Positions 12,851 to 25,024 of a stretch of 64,000 nt of DNA are shown in pieces. Origin of the DNA: Plantago major (Eukaryota > Streptophyta > Magnoliopsida > Lamiales > Plantaginaceae); contig CM048844.1 of assembly GCA_026545765.1 (NCBI GenBank), positions 22,762,237 to 22,826,236 of the forward strand, read 5' to 3'. Positions within the stretch are counted from its first letter, which is position 1. Each line of letters opens with the position of its first letter. The position numbers and the translations under genes were made by a program. A model generated the notes under the pieces. The model was not told the origin of the DNA. It saw only the letters and a program-made list of their open reading frames with translations, and did not search any database.

Positions 12851-14557
12851 TGGTTGTTGGTCAAATTTGCAAGGGTATTGGGACGATAAATTATGACACA
12901 GACCAGGTCTCTGTGTCATACATAACGTCATTCATGATACGCATGTAAATGTATTTATTGCAACTTTGCAGAGTGGCGCGATTATATAATTGCGCGATAT
13001 AACAATGAACGTCAAAGTCATATAAGCGGTTAGATGTTAGGGTGGCAATTCAAAATTTTCAGGATACGAACCTGAATCATATGTATCATTGCCTAAATGC
13101 TGAGGATTAATTGATTTTTAACTCTCGTTTCTTACTGCTGGCTTCAATTATAGTGGTCAACCGTGGTATATGTACATCATTTCTAAACCATGAACGAACC
13201 GGAATCGAACACGGCCCAACCGAGGTTAACACTTTCGGAATTCAATTTCGATTTTAAGTTTTCCTCTATAACCTTGGAATAAATTAAATAGAATCAACCA
13301 TTGTTAAACAAGTAAAAAAAAACATAGTAGAATTCTTGAGTTGCAATTTGAATCGTGGAACCACTGTTTTCTTGGTCTAGAATTAGAACTACAACTTATA
13401 ACGAGTAAAAACTAAAATCATATTTGAGTTTTAATTGGTTGTAAACCCAATGAGTTCCATGGACTCCTCATGCAGACCGCAGACGGTCACCAATAGTCGG
13501 ATTGGCATCTTAGATCCGGTGCCATGTCCATTCCTAACCGTCTGGATCCGTAGATTAACCTCAAACTGAGATCCAAAATCATATGAAATTAATTATTTAA
13601 AAATTGGTCGCGAAACTGTACATGACATTTCAGGACCATTGTTAGGTCTCTCCATTCTTCATGATTGCTATCAAACAACCAAGTTGGTATGCTCCCCTGC
13701 TGTAGGAAAATCATAGAATTAATCCCAAGTTTTCCTTTTCTTTTCTAGTTTAGTCACAAACATACGCATTCTCTTTACTGTCCACTGTTGACAGAAACTA
13801 ACCAAGTGAATAAAGCCCATGCCTTCGATCTTTGGCATTCAAACCGATATATCCATTATACGTTGTTTATGTTACATCATGATATAACGACTTACGATAA
13901 TAATGTATACCAAATGTTTTGATTATTTTACCATATAACATATAAATGATGCAACTAGTTTCGTGGAGATCATTAATGGGCTATAAATATGTATACATAT
14001 GGCAAGTAAGACTGGAATGGGACAAAGATTAATTAAGCAATTCTTGCGTGTTTAATTCAGTCGTCAGCTATGGAATATTGGAATGTAACAGCCTAATTAA
14101 ATCTGAACTCGTCTACAATCTGGTCATTCATTTAATTTCTAAGTCAATGCCACCATTACTTCTATCTTGGATGGTTGCTACTTTACTACAGACACTTGTC
14201 TCTTAATGACAGAATTTAAGGTTGTACTTATCAAAGGTATACTATAGTCTATGACAACATATATAACATATCAATTCTGGAAATATCCTAGCAGTCATCT
14301 TTTACTACTTTTCTACGTAAAAGAGCTTATGAGCATGTTTAACGAGCCGATCAGAGTTGTATTTCTCATTACTCAATTTCGGATTGAACTGTAAGGAGCT
14401 TGAGCGGCTCATTAAAAAAATAGCTACATTTTCGAGCTCGAGTTTGACTCCTAGCACCAGTATCGACTATTCCGGTAACCTGAGCTGAACCCCCAATGCC
14501 TACCAATAAATTAAAACTATCGGAGTCCCTTATACTTTTTTCCGCCTTAGGAACTCA
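12851..14557. other. Intergenic between PP2C and retroelement remnant
   Basis: No gene recognised. The repeated ACAGACCAGGTCTCTGTGTCAT segment just after the PP2C stop (12896-12919) forms a small imperfect hairpin in the 3' UTR. The 14320-14490 part, with GAGCCGATCAGAG and GAGCTCGAG-type words, resembles the segment after 16914 and may mark the two ends of a larger decayed insertion. Confidence 0.35.
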
Positions 14558-15760
14558 TCATGTGGAGCTATATATTTTGTTCGCATTCTCGCTCTCTTCT
14601 GGAATCACGGAACTCGGTTCCTCGACTTCATCTTCCACCGGTTCAGAAGCAGCATTCTCAGTCTGCGCAACTCTCAGTACAAGACTCACTTGAACCGTCA
14701 CTGCAGTTCCCACATCAGATGCAGTGTTCTCAACCTCATCGGTATAGGTAGCAACACCAGACTTAACCTTCCCCGATTCTTCAAAATTTATCTCAACCGC
14801 TAGGACTCTAATGCTTTCTGGGGTTGCTGGGAATCTCCCTTTCTCCATGAACTGCAATCTCCCAACCATATCACCCAATGTCTATTCCAGCCTTTTTTGC
14901 GACTTCTCGATACTGTCAAACCTCTGGTCATTCATTTCCTGAATTCTCTATGCTTCAAGCCAGAACCTCTCAGACCTCTCCATGTAGCTTCTGATTTCCT
15001 CCTCTAGCTCAATAGTATAAGCCCTTGGGGTCTCTTCTACTGCTCTGGCTGCCGCTCTCCTAGCCTTATTCCTCGCACCCTTAAGCTGAGTTACTGCTGC
15101 TAGCCTCTCGAAAACACCATTTAATTCATCGGAGGACGCTTCCAAGAAGGAATTTTTGCAGGTCATATCCACCATGTTCTGACACTCCCAATCCAGGCCT
15201 TCATAAAATTTGATGCATAAATTCATATCGTCGATCCGGTGGTGAGGGCATTGGGACAATAACTGCAAAAAGCGATACCAAGGTTCATAAAAGGTCTAAT
15301 CACCCATCTGCTGAAACTGCATTATCTGAGCACGAAGGTGCTGCATTTTCTCGGGGGGATAGAATTTATTCATGAACGCCTTGTAGAGCGAATCCCAAGT
15401 CGACAGAGAACTGCCAGGTCAGTTTAACATCCAACTCCTCGCCTTATCTTGCATACAGATCGGAAAGACCTTCTTCCTTATCTCTCCGTCAGTGACTGTT
15501 ACCCCTTCGGCCGTCAACGGAATCCCCGAAATTAGTAGTTTGAACTCCTTGATGAATCTTATCACATCTTCATCTGCCATCCCGTAGAATTTTGGAAGGT
15601 TGTGGAGGTGGTGAGCCTTGAGTTCGAAGTTCCTGGATTCGTCAGATAGAACGATTGCTGCCCTTCCGGGCCTAACCTCGCCGGGTTGCATGTATGCTCC
15701 ATAGGTAAGCTGAGCCATCGGAGTTTCCTTTCTGATAAACCTGTTGATAAAGCTACACAA
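14558..15760 (-). pseudogene. Ty3/gypsy (Athila/Tat-like) gag remnant
   Basis: One minus-strand reading frame runs from 15760 to 14558, broken by a few in-frame stops (at 15419-15421, between 15268 and 15419, and between 14878 and 14948). Recognisable retrotransposon gag features are MQPGEVRPGRAAIV near the start, the KKVFPICMQDKARSWML block, and further on CPHHRIDDMNLCIKFYEGL, which matches the CPHHG..Q.FY.GL block of Athila/Tat-type gag. Downstream the frame becomes acidic and coiled-coil-like (RSYMERSERFWLEA). No protease, RT or integrase follows in the window, so this is a truncated, non-functional copy. Lineage assignment rests on motif resemblance. Confidence 0.75.
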
Positions 15761-15866
15761 CTCGAAAACCTTGAAATATTATTAGTTTCTGTTAGTGCAC
15801 TAAACTTCAGGTTGAAAAAATAAACAAGTAAAAATTCACAATCAAGCGCTACAGTAGGAATTGATT

Positions 15867-15883
15867 CCCCGACAGCGGCACCA
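15867..15883 (-). other. Retroelement primer-binding site (tRNA-Asp type)
   Basis: Read on the minus strand, TGGTGCCGCTGTCGGGGAA lies just upstream of the gag start, matching with a few mismatches the complement of the 3' end of plant tRNA-Asp (TGGCGCCGTTGCCGGGGA), the usual primer of Athila-like elements. It is separated by a few bases from a TG/CA boundary at 15888-15891, expected where the 5' LTR ends. This fixes the orientation of the remnant. Confidence 0.65.
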
Positions 15884-15887
15884 AATT

Positions 15888-16560
15888 TGATGTACTCAAA
15901 TTAATACTTAGAAAACAAGTAGTAAGCAGTTGTTGTAGACAGACAATGCTAACCACAGAATCGTTCGCTAAGGAACCAATTAAGCTACCAAGCAATTGAA
16001 AGCAAACAGTCACTTGTGAAAACGGTTTGATTTATTTGGTTTTAATTACTTCTAATAGCTAGAAAACAGAAAAGCAGATCAGCGGTTTTTTAACAATGAG
16101 AGAAGAGAACACAGCAGTTAGGATCGAGTAATGATAATTCCCTCTAGGGATGTCGTTCATATTTGTCACACGGTCGGTGTACATAAATCGATCAATCCAA
16201 CCTCAACCAATCGCCATTTGAGTATTTTGAACTAGAGAAATCGTGGGTCGTCAATCCACGATCCTTAACCGAAAACGATTTAGAAAATTTTGAACTAGCG
16301 AATTGAATTGATAATTTTTACGAAGATTTTGAACTACACGAACCTATATGAACGAATCATAACCCTAGAATCGAACATGCAAAACCGTCACATAACTACT
16401 GTGTTCGGAGTGATTTAGCTTCTCATAGTAGAAGCAAAGATCAAAGAATTCATGGTATTGGATATGATAAACATAGGCATATTGATAATTGCACACAGGC
16501 TCATACAAATCGACGAACAATAGCAACACGAATCGAAGAGATAAACGGTGGAGAAATATT
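15888..16560 (-). mobile_element. Probable 5' LTR of the gypsy-type remnant
   Basis: The segment beyond the primer site has the position of an LTR. No second LTR copy is visible in the window, so the outer boundary is a guess; the sequence changes character near 16560-16600, where an intron-like and exon-like segment starts. Confidence is low for the right end. Confidence 0.4.
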
Positions 16561-16772
16561 AAATATTACCAGAAATTTGATATCAATTCTTCATCTGAAG
16601 TTCATTTCTGTACCTCATTCCATCAAACCATATTAACAAATGGTTTTAGCCAAACTTATAGTTGATCTTGCCAGTCTTCTCATCTTATTTCTTTGAAGTT
16701 TGCATTTATACTTAGTTTCTTTCAAGGGATAAAATGTAAGACATACATTTGCTTTCTTCTTTTGTTGTTTAG

Positions 16773-16913
16773 TCAAGAATGCGAGAAACAATGGAGAAAG
16801 CATTCTGGGATGGTGTTATGGAAACTTTAAAACAAGATACACCTGATTATAGCTGGGTTCTTAAGCTCATAGAAATGTCCGTGATGGATTGTGCGGATCA
16901 AGCTCGTTACTGA
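16773..16913 (+). pseudogene. Isolated exon fragment resembling plant Tcp11 family
   Basis: After a convincing acceptor (TTGTTGTTTAG) the + strand encodes MRETMEKAFWDGVMETL, then DYSWVLKLI, resembling the ME.AFWD.VMES....PDY..VVKLM.EVRDE block of plant T-complex-protein-11-like proteins. The match to VRD.LC continues only after a one-base shift (gtccgtgatggattgtgc near 16876), and the unshifted frame stops at 16911. No neighbouring exons were found. Because intron-like sequence precedes it, it looks like a DNA-level gene fragment, not a retrocopy. Assignment is from memory of the family pattern and needs a search. Confidence 0.4.
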
Positions 16914-18862
16914 AAAATTGATATATATTATTTATTTAACCGAGCCTAACAAAACCTAATCGAATCTAGTCGAGTTTTACTCGACTTGATAACTAAACAA
17001 GACCTATGTTAAACTCAAGCTCAACTTGAATATCTTATCGAACGAGTCGAGCTCGAGCTTTATCGAACTTTATGGAATTGGTAATTTCTCTTTGCACCAA
17101 CTTATTATAAATTTTATGAGTTTATTTCACCATTTTATTCAAATAATATTTTATTTTCTTTCCATAAAAGTAAACGTAAAGTTATTTCCGGAACGTAAGT
17201 TATTGGAGTATGTATTTAGCAAATGAACTAAACGTTTTAATATAAGTTATTGGAGTATATATGTATTTAGCAAATGAACTAAACGTTTTTATTAATACGA
17301 TGTGAAATTTCAACTACACAGTCTAAGCTTATCTTTATAGGGCCATAATTGATCCTACGTACTTTTTTTATTACTTTACTATTCACATGTTAAAACTTTT
17401 GTGTTGTCCGTCTAAAGTCTAAACCTTAAAATGACACTGACCCCCAATGTAGAGCACATGATCTTAATTTGCATTGGTTTAATTGTAATGGGTTATACCA
17501 TACATAGTAGTTACAACTATCACTATGGAGTATGGAGGTTGTATTAAATCACTCTCACCTTAAAGCAATAAATCTTTTCTTGTCTCAACACTAACTTCCA
17601 CCAAGATATATAGTACAAATACAATGAAAAAAACAAAATCAATAAGTTTTGTTTACGGTGAGCAATCTACCGTTCTCTTATTCGGATTATATGCATTTCA
17701 TGTAAAACAATATAGACATCGATTCATGGAACAGAAACGTAAATGTTCGAAACTTGGTGCATGTATTCTTAGAGGAGCTTTTAGGGGAGACCACTTATGA
17801 GAGAGATGATATTTAAGATTATATATTGTGTTATAAACATCGAATGCTTAACCTCAAACAACACATGTTCATAAATGCAGGTAATATAACTATCATACTT
17901 CCTTTGTTCAAGAAAATATGTTCAGCTTTGATTTTTTCGCAGTCAATGAATTAATCTCAAACCGTGATGATAAAATCTTCATTTAAACATTTTATCCTTA
18001 CAGTTTGAGATTAATTCTAATCAAAGTGGCATTTTATTGACCGTAACTGTAAAAAAGTCAGATGGTAGCTCTTCGAATGGAGTACAAGTTCATTAACCAT
18101 GAGGTTTGTAGTTAATTACATGATGTCCTTTGTCCAGTATTTTGGAAAAGTTTGTATTTTATACTCCCTCCATCCCGGTTTCAATTACCCGCGGAGCCGG
18201 ACACAAGTTTTAAGAAAAAAGTGAATAAAGTAGGAGAAATAGTGAATAAAGTACGAGAGATGATGAATAAATTAGGAGATATATTTTCCATTAAAGGAAT
18301 AAATAATTGAATTTGGAACGGACCAAAATGAAATACGGACAAATGAAACTAGGAAAGGAGTATATATGATCTCCACAATCTTCATTTTTATCAGCAAGTA
18401 GTACTAGCTTTTTGGCGTTACAAAGACCGACGCTCTGTAAAGAAAAACGTGGTACACATTATAGAAGTGCTGTAACATTCACAAATTCACACAACCCACA
18501 TCCAATATCTGAAGAATTTTCAAGAACATAGACTGACTGACAGACTGATCAAACAACAGAGTTGAAGAATCATCGTCAATAATTGCAGATTTTCTTGGTT
18601 CCAAATAGCCACTCTTGTCGTTATCCTGCCTACTTTCTAAAGGCTAAAATGACCCCATCTATATGAGTATGTTGCACGACAGACCGATAAACTCACAAGT
18701 CACAAAACTCCTCCTCAGATTATCTTTACACAATTCTGCATATTCTTTAATTACTGCCATTTCAGTGAAACAATCATAACATAAATTCTATATTCTATTG
18801 ATATCATAGAGTTATTTATATTATTCTAGGAGAGCATATAGATAGATAAAGTAGATGCAAAA
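16914..18862. other. Intergenic, upstream of the first MLO gene
   Basis: No supported gene. It begins with a TCGAGCTCGAG-rich segment (16930-17060). The segment at 17880-18080 has a partly inverted-repeat composition (AAACCGTGATGATAAAATC and a reversed GGATAAAATGTTTAAA-like region) but no clear ends. One MITE at 18164-18360 is listed separately. The last 300 bp should contain the MLO promoter. Confidence 0.4.
18164..18360. mobile_element. Stowaway-type MITE (second family)
   Basis: A 197-bp element begins CTCCCTCCATCCCGGTTTCAAT and ends ATGAAACTAGGAAAGGAG, with inverted-repeat ends and TA on each side. Inside is a short tandem duplication of an AAAGTAGGAGAAATAGTGAAT-like unit. It shares the CTCCCTCC end with the MITE at 6688 but not the interior, so it is a different family. 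Confidence 0.8.
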
Positions 18863-21800
18863 ATGGCGGGTGGAAGTGGGAGTAGTTCAAGCAGGGATCT
18901 TGGTCAGACACCAACATGGGCTGTAACTGGTGTTTGTGCTGTCATTATTCTCATCTCTATTGCTCTTGAAAAGATTATTCACAAACTTGGAGCGGTACTG
19001 TTTTTTTCATTTCTTCTTCTTTTTTTTTTCCCTGTTTAGTGTAATATTTGCGGTTACTTTTGAAATTTGAGTGAAATTTGTTGCCCCTTCTGATTGTTGT
19101 TAGTTTCTTTTGGAAATTCAGCTCTTGTTCTGAGTTTTGCTGTCACTATTGGTCATAATATGTTGTGGGTTTTGTGTTTTGCTTTGTATAGTACTCAGTT
19201 TCCTTGTAATTTCATCGTGTCTTGGCTCATTTGAACTCTTGTCAGTGACAATTATGTGCTGTTGATGATTCTTGTCAGTAGAAAGATGCTGATTTTCAAA
19301 GATATGCTTGTTATTTTTGGTATGGTTGTTTATGAAGAGTAGTTCAATGGAATTATGCTGAGGGAAAATTGTCTCAAAGCTCTCCAGGTTTGAAGTTTGC
19401 TTCTTCGCGTAACGATTTCGCTAGCTGAATTTTTGCTGTAAAATGTTGAAGGTAACTCCTGTTTGCAATGGGGTTGGTTGTTACCAAAGGGGAAAACACA
19501 AATTAGTGAAATGTCACGGGCCTGGTTGAAACTCGAAAATTCAAATGGTGGTGCGGGAATTGAACGAACAGAATGTTGAGGGCTGAGAGAATTTTTTCCT
19601 TATAAATAGTAGTCATGAAATGAAGGGTGCGTTGTGTTCATTCACAGAAAAAAAGAAGAATGGTAAACGGGGAAATGCACATGTAGAAGTTGTTTGTTTA
19701 AGTTTTTATTTCAATTTCCCCAAAACTTTATGAATGTAACTTGTCTTTGCTGGTTAGATAATGTATTTGGTTGTGTCCTCTTTATTATGACATGAATTTT
19801 CTTCTCGAGTCATTTTGCTTGTACTTGATTTAGCGGAAAGAATCTTGTTTCTCCTAACTTGGTAATGCAATGGGGATTTTTGCAGTGGCTAACTGATAGG
19901 CATAAGAGAGCTCTTTATGAGGCGTTGGAGAAAGTGAAAGCTGGTAAGAGACTGATTCTTCAACTGCATCTTGTTGATAATATTAAATCTCCTTGATTTA
20001 CATCAACTTAATTGATACTGTTTTACTGTGGCAGAGTTGATGATACTTGGTTTCATCTCACTAATACTAGTCTTCAGTCAATATTACATTGCTTCAATAT
20101 GCATCCCACTCAGCTTGGCTAACACCATGTTGCCTTGCCATCTGGAAAAGGAAAATGAAGTTAAAGAAGAAACCAGTAGGCATTTGTTGTACGAACGAAG
20201 AGTTTTAGCTGGTAAAGAACCCGACTGCAAAGAGGTAATTCAGAATGAAAAAGATTTCAGTTTAACTGGGAAAAGCAAATGTAAGGTTTCTAGCTGCTAA
20301 TTTTCCCTTTTGTTGACAATCTGGTCATATTCCGAATTAGAGAAGTAATTTAGTTAACATTTAACTTTTTTTGTTACAAGTGTATTTGCTGATACTTGAA
20401 TCTTCTGACAGAACGCATCGCTCATATCCATTGATGGACTGCATTCGATACACATCCTTATATTCTTTCTAGCAGTGCTCCACGTCTTTTATAGTTTGGT
20501 TACCATGATGCTTGGAAAACTAAAGGTAATCCATAGTTTTAGTACTACTGTGATAAAGCTAGTTATAATGAATTTGAATATTTTAGTTTTTATTGCCAAC
20601 ACATTGTTAGTCACCTGTTTATGAATTAAACCAGTTATAATTGAGGCTCGAGAAGAACAAAAAAATTGAACATTATGTTTGAGCTTTATCAGTTCTCTTG
20701 TTTTGCCTTCTCTTTTGATTGTGTGCACTGTTTTTGAACTATGTTACCTGAATGTCAGATTCATAGGTCCCTAACTACGATAGTAGGCTTCACTAATGTT
20801 TACTTAATTCTTTTCTTTCGCATTGCAACATAAAGGCTCGAGCATGGAAGCAATGGGAGCAAGAGACTACATCTCACGACTATGAGTTTTCACATGGTAT
20901 ATTGCTGCATGTTCTATTCCATTTTAATAATTATTAGAGATTTTCCTTATTAACATTTAACTATGCAACTTGCAGATCCTTCGAGGTTCAGGCTTTCTCA
21001 TGAAACATCTTTTGTGAGGTCTCACACCAGTTTCTGGACTAGGCTTCCCGTCTTCTTTTACATTGTGAGCTGCGCTTGATGTTTCAATTAAGTCTTCCAT
21101 TTATCTCCTTATCATTAAGGGGTATGCTGATTGGTTAACTGAACACATCTTTCATTCAGGGATGCTTTTTCCAACAATTTTTCAAGTCAGTCAGTAAATC
21201 AGACTACTTAACCCTCCGCAATGGGTTCATCACAGTGAGTTTTATCCGCAAACAAAATTTGTGACTCACTGGATTTGTTTATTTTTCTGATAGTATCTTT
21301 TTTGTTCGCAGGCTCACTTGGCACCTGGAAGCAAGTTCGACTTCCGAAAATATCTCAAACGGTCTCTTGAGGATGACTTCAAGACAGTTGTTGGAGTAAG
21401 GTATCCCCTGGTTCACAGAAAAGACATTGTTTTGTGTAATATTGAAATATTCATCTCACTCTTTCTTAACATGATATTGGCAGTCCAGTGCTGTGGGCAA
21501 CATTTCTGGTTTTCTTGCTCCTAAATGTTAACGGTATGTCAGAGTTACATTTTGCGAGATTGTTTCAGTACTTCATCTACTTTCAACCATTCAGTGTCAC
21601 ATTATTTTGTTTTCTATTAATTCATGGCATGTTTAATCTATTCTTTTTGTTCTAACAGGATGGCGGGCATTGTTTTGGGCATCCTTAATTCCGTTCGTCG
21701 TAAGTTAGCCTGTCACTTAGTGTCATTTTGTGAACATAAAGAAAGAATTATATCCAATCACGTGTTATCTTTCAGATCATCTTAGCTGTTGGCACAAAGC

Positions 21801-23267
21801 TACAAGCTATCCTAACAAAAATGGCTCTTGAGATAGCAGAGAGACATGCGGTAGTCCAAGGAATACCCCTTGTTCAAGGATCAGATCATTACTTCTGGTT
21901 TGGTCGTCCTCGGTTGGTCCTGCACCTTATACACTTCGCCTTGTTTCAGGTACCAGACAGAAGTCACAGAACATAGCCTGTTTAAGTTTTCGATATGACA
22001 CTTATTTACCAGATTTTCTTGTCTTGTTACTCAGTGTTAACTCGTGCTAACAAATTTTATTCTTTCCAGAATGCGTTCCAATTGGCATACTTTCTGTGGA
22101 TTTGGGTAATGATCTTCATGTTCTCCTTTAATTAATCATTAAGCATGACGATTTTATTTTTCTTTTGTTCTCCCTTTTGTATCTCAATTAAAAAGCTCCG
22201 ATTTACCTTCCTATTTGGTAAGAGCGAATAGCATTGTATCTTCGAAAAAGTGCAGAACACCTTCACAAAAGGTGCTTGCATAATAACCTGACCACGCGGG
22301 GTAATCTGACTTTAACAACAGATTTAGCTAGTAAAATGCCACTGGGTCTTTCAGATACTGCTCTCCAAACTCAATTGATATTTTGACCTGTGCAGTATAT
22401 GTTCGGTTTAGAATCCTGCTTCCATGACAGTCTTGGGATAATAATTGCAAAAATTTGTTTGGGGTAAGTAATCTTGAAAACAGTTTGAAAGTTTTAAGAT
22501 CTTGGAAAAAAAAAACTGTTAACAGCTGGGGATATTTGTTACAGGGTGGGAGTCTTATGCTTGTGCAGTTATAGCACGCTTCCGCTCTATGCTCTGGTTA
22601 CACAGGTACCCATCAGAACTCTACTTTCCTCAATTGTTGCAACTATTCGAATAACAATCATTTGAGTGGTTCGTCTTTGTGATTACATTATGTATAGTGT
22701 GACTAGAAGTGGAGACTGATGCATATATGTGGTTAGATCATATATAGTAAATTGTCTACCGGTTGTTACTGCCAAATTGATCTAGGAATGTGAAAAACCG
22801 GTTGGCTTCTAATTTTATCTTATTACAATTCACATCATGTACAGATGGGGTCACATATGAAGAAATCGATATTTGATGAACAAACCTCGAAAGCACTCAA
22901 GAAATGGCACATGGCTGTGAGAAAGAAGCATGGTAAACGGGGTGGAAAGTCATCTACGCGATCACTAGGCGTAAGTGCGAGCCCCACGCCTTCAATGGGT
23001 TCACCTTTTCAGTCGGTAGGTCCAGCTCTTCACCGTTACAAAACCACTGGGCACTCAACTCGCTCGATGGGGTATGACGAGACTGAGGCATCTGATCTTG
23101 AAGATCCTGCTGCACATCCAGCATTGATAGAGTCAACCAGCTTGATTTTAAGGGTTGAAGGCGATAACAGTGATGATCACGAAGAGCAAGACGCAGTTTT
23201 ATCGCATGAACAAGAAACACGAAATGAAGATGATTTCTCTTTTGTGAAACCAGCCACCCAGAAGTGA
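18863..23267 (+). CDS. MLO: MLO family seven-transmembrane protein (clade III-like)
   Basis: Fifteen exons (18863-18994, 19886-19943, 20035-20285, 20412-20525, 20836-20896, 20976-21064, 21160-21234, 21312-21400, 21484-21533, 21659-21699, 21776-21949, 22070-22105, 22396-22463, 22545-22605, 22845-23267) join in frame to 573 aa. MLO landmarks are [11 protein letters not shown] at the first membrane helix, [15 protein letters not shown], the [11 protein letters not shown] loop, [55 protein letters not shown], and [17 protein letters not shown]. The cytosolic tail carries the calmodulin-binding segment [15 protein letters not shown]. MLOs are plasma-membrane proteins, recently shown to act as calmodulin-controlled Ca2+ channels; some members are powdery-mildew susceptibility factors. 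The resemblance is closest to the Arabidopsis MLO5/7/8/9/10 group, by memory of sequence only. The donor of exon 3 was placed at AAG|GTTTCT, because the earlier GTAAGG would create a stop codon at the junction. Confidence 0.93.
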
Positions 23268-23363
23268 AGGTGGAGTTAGTACTTAGTATTGCAGCTTGCA
23301 TATATTCTGTTCATATAATTAATCATATTATGTAATACTAGGAATATTATTCTATATAATATA
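23268..23363. other. 3' region of the first MLO gene
   Basis: Short AT-rich 3' UTR with several AATAAT/TAATAC stretches, ending at the TA target site of a MITE. Confidence 0.5.
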
Positions 23364-23619
23364 CTCCCTCCAATTCAGAAAATTGTTACATTTTAACTTT
23401 GACCGGTCAACTGTCTTCGAGTTTGACCACAAATTACTCATAAAAGATAATAGTAAATAATTTAATAAAATCATATAATAAAAATTTAATTACTAAATTT
23501 TCATTATATAATTTTAATAATTTATTTATTCATATCGTTTAAGAGTAAATTTTGGTCAAACGCAGAGACAGTTGACCGCAGAATGGTAAAATGTAACACT
23601 TTTTCTAAAATGAAGGGAG
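23364..23619. mobile_element. Stowaway-type MITE, inverted copy of the 6688 family
   Basis: A 256-bp element starts CTCCCTCCAATTCAG and ends TAAAATGAAGGGAG, flanked by TA. Its reverse complement matches the element at 6688-6944 over nearly the whole length, including the terminal GGTCAACTGTC and TTTGACCA blocks. It inserted about 100 bp after the MLO stop codon. Confidence 0.9.
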
Positions 23620-23682
23620 TATATGTAGCTTAAATTTTGTATGTTACTGCCTTATTGCTTTAGTACTCACAATTTTCTAATT

Positions 23683-24612
23683 GTAAAATACAAGGGTACT
23701 TTAATGTGTGTCATGTACAAATAAGGTACTTTAATGTGGTCATGTCCAACAAAGTTACTTTAACTTAATCGTACGTTTAAATAAGGTACTTTAACTTAAT
23801 CATACATTCAAATAAAATACTTTCACTTAATCGTACATCCAGATAAGGTACTTTAACCGATCAATCGACCGGAACGGATGCGTGAATCGCACGCTCCCCT
23901 CAAGAATTAATTTTTAAAAAATATGAAAAATTCAAAAAATTCAAACAATTAATTTAAAAGATTAGTAAAAAATTCATAAAAATCAAAACAAATTCTAAAT
24001 TTCGTTAAAGAAATCAGAAAACAATCAAAAAAATTATTTAAAAATTAAAAATTTTAAAAACTAAAAGCAAACAAGTAATGATTATAGCTTAATGCACGAA
24101 GAAGATGAAAATTTTCAAGAAAATATCTAAAAGGTAATAAAATCAACAGTAACAAACTGGACAAGGATACAGATTTATCAATATGTACACAATGTAATAG
24201 AAATCAACAATAATAACTAATAAGAATGTGACAATGATAATTAAAATCCAGAAGATATACAAGAATATTAAGCATGATACATTAATTAAAAAATAATCAC
24301 TATACCAATATCAAATATCCTAACAATTTCAAATGATACTCTTGGTACAATAATTCAAAAAATAGATAAGCTCCCTCAAATACTGTCCTAAAATTTTCAA
24401 ATGTTTTTCTGATTTGTATCCTTATTTTTATATATTTTTAATTAATTCTTCATTGGAGCGTGTGATTCACGCTTCCGTTCGCGGATCGGTCGGTGAAATT
24501 ACATTATTTGGACGTATAACCAAGTTAAAGTACCTGTGTTGGACATGACCACATTAAAATACCTTATTTGTACATGACACACATTAAAGTACTCTTATTG
24601 TATTTTGCCCTA
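23683..24612. mobile_element. Fold-back element with long inverted ends (MULE-like MITE)
   Basis: The left end (GTACTTTAATGTGTGTCATG, then TAAGGTACTTTAATGTGGTC) is repeated inverted at the right end (24530-24612). The arms extend about 200 bp inward to a CGTGAATCGCACGCTCC / GGAGCGTGTGATTCACG pair. The middle is AT-rich and noncoding. The left arm also contains three or four tandem copies of a ~30-bp AAATAAGGTACTTTAACTTAAT unit. Long inverted arms without coding capacity suggest a non-autonomous Mutator-like or fold-back element; target duplications were not defined. Confidence 0.75.
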
Positions 24613-25024
24613 AAATCACCCATTCCACCTCACATTTGTGCAATAGTTTGCACAACCGAGGTATTTGTGGCAACGCCCCGGACCCCAAAAATTGGAGGCC
24701 ATGTGTTATCGGGCGCCATACAATGATCACAGGCGGCCCGTCGGCACCGTGGTGGGCCAGGGAAAGTTATCTCGGAGGATAATTGGATTGTATTATTTGA
24801 TTACATTATTAAAGTTTGTGATGTTTCATGGCAGTGGCACCATGTTTCATTCGGACCATATATAAACATGAAGAAAATGACAGGCCTAAAATTTATAGTT
24901 GCATAATTGTATTCCAACTGCCACCATCATTTCGACTTTATATTTTTCCAATCTTAAAAACCATTAGACACGCAAACTAAGACTAGCAAGAAAATAGGAG
25001 TCACGAACTGTTTCCATTTAGAAA
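24613..25024. other. Noncoding spacer between two inverted-repeat elements
   Basis: A GC-richer island at 24660-24780 (AACGCCCCGGACCCC..GGCGGCCCGTCGGC) stands out. It opens a 66-codon frame with no family resemblance. Origin unknown. Confidence 0.35.

Noticed and set aside
15867..15883. tRNA-Asp-like sequence
   Set aside because: Only about 17 bases match the tRNA 3' end, in the position of a retroelement primer-binding site; no tRNA body is present.
20281..20286. GTAAGG as the donor of MLO exon 3
   Set aside because: It would join T to AA and create a stop codon; AAG|GTTTCT five bases later keeps the frame and the CKNASLIS junction.
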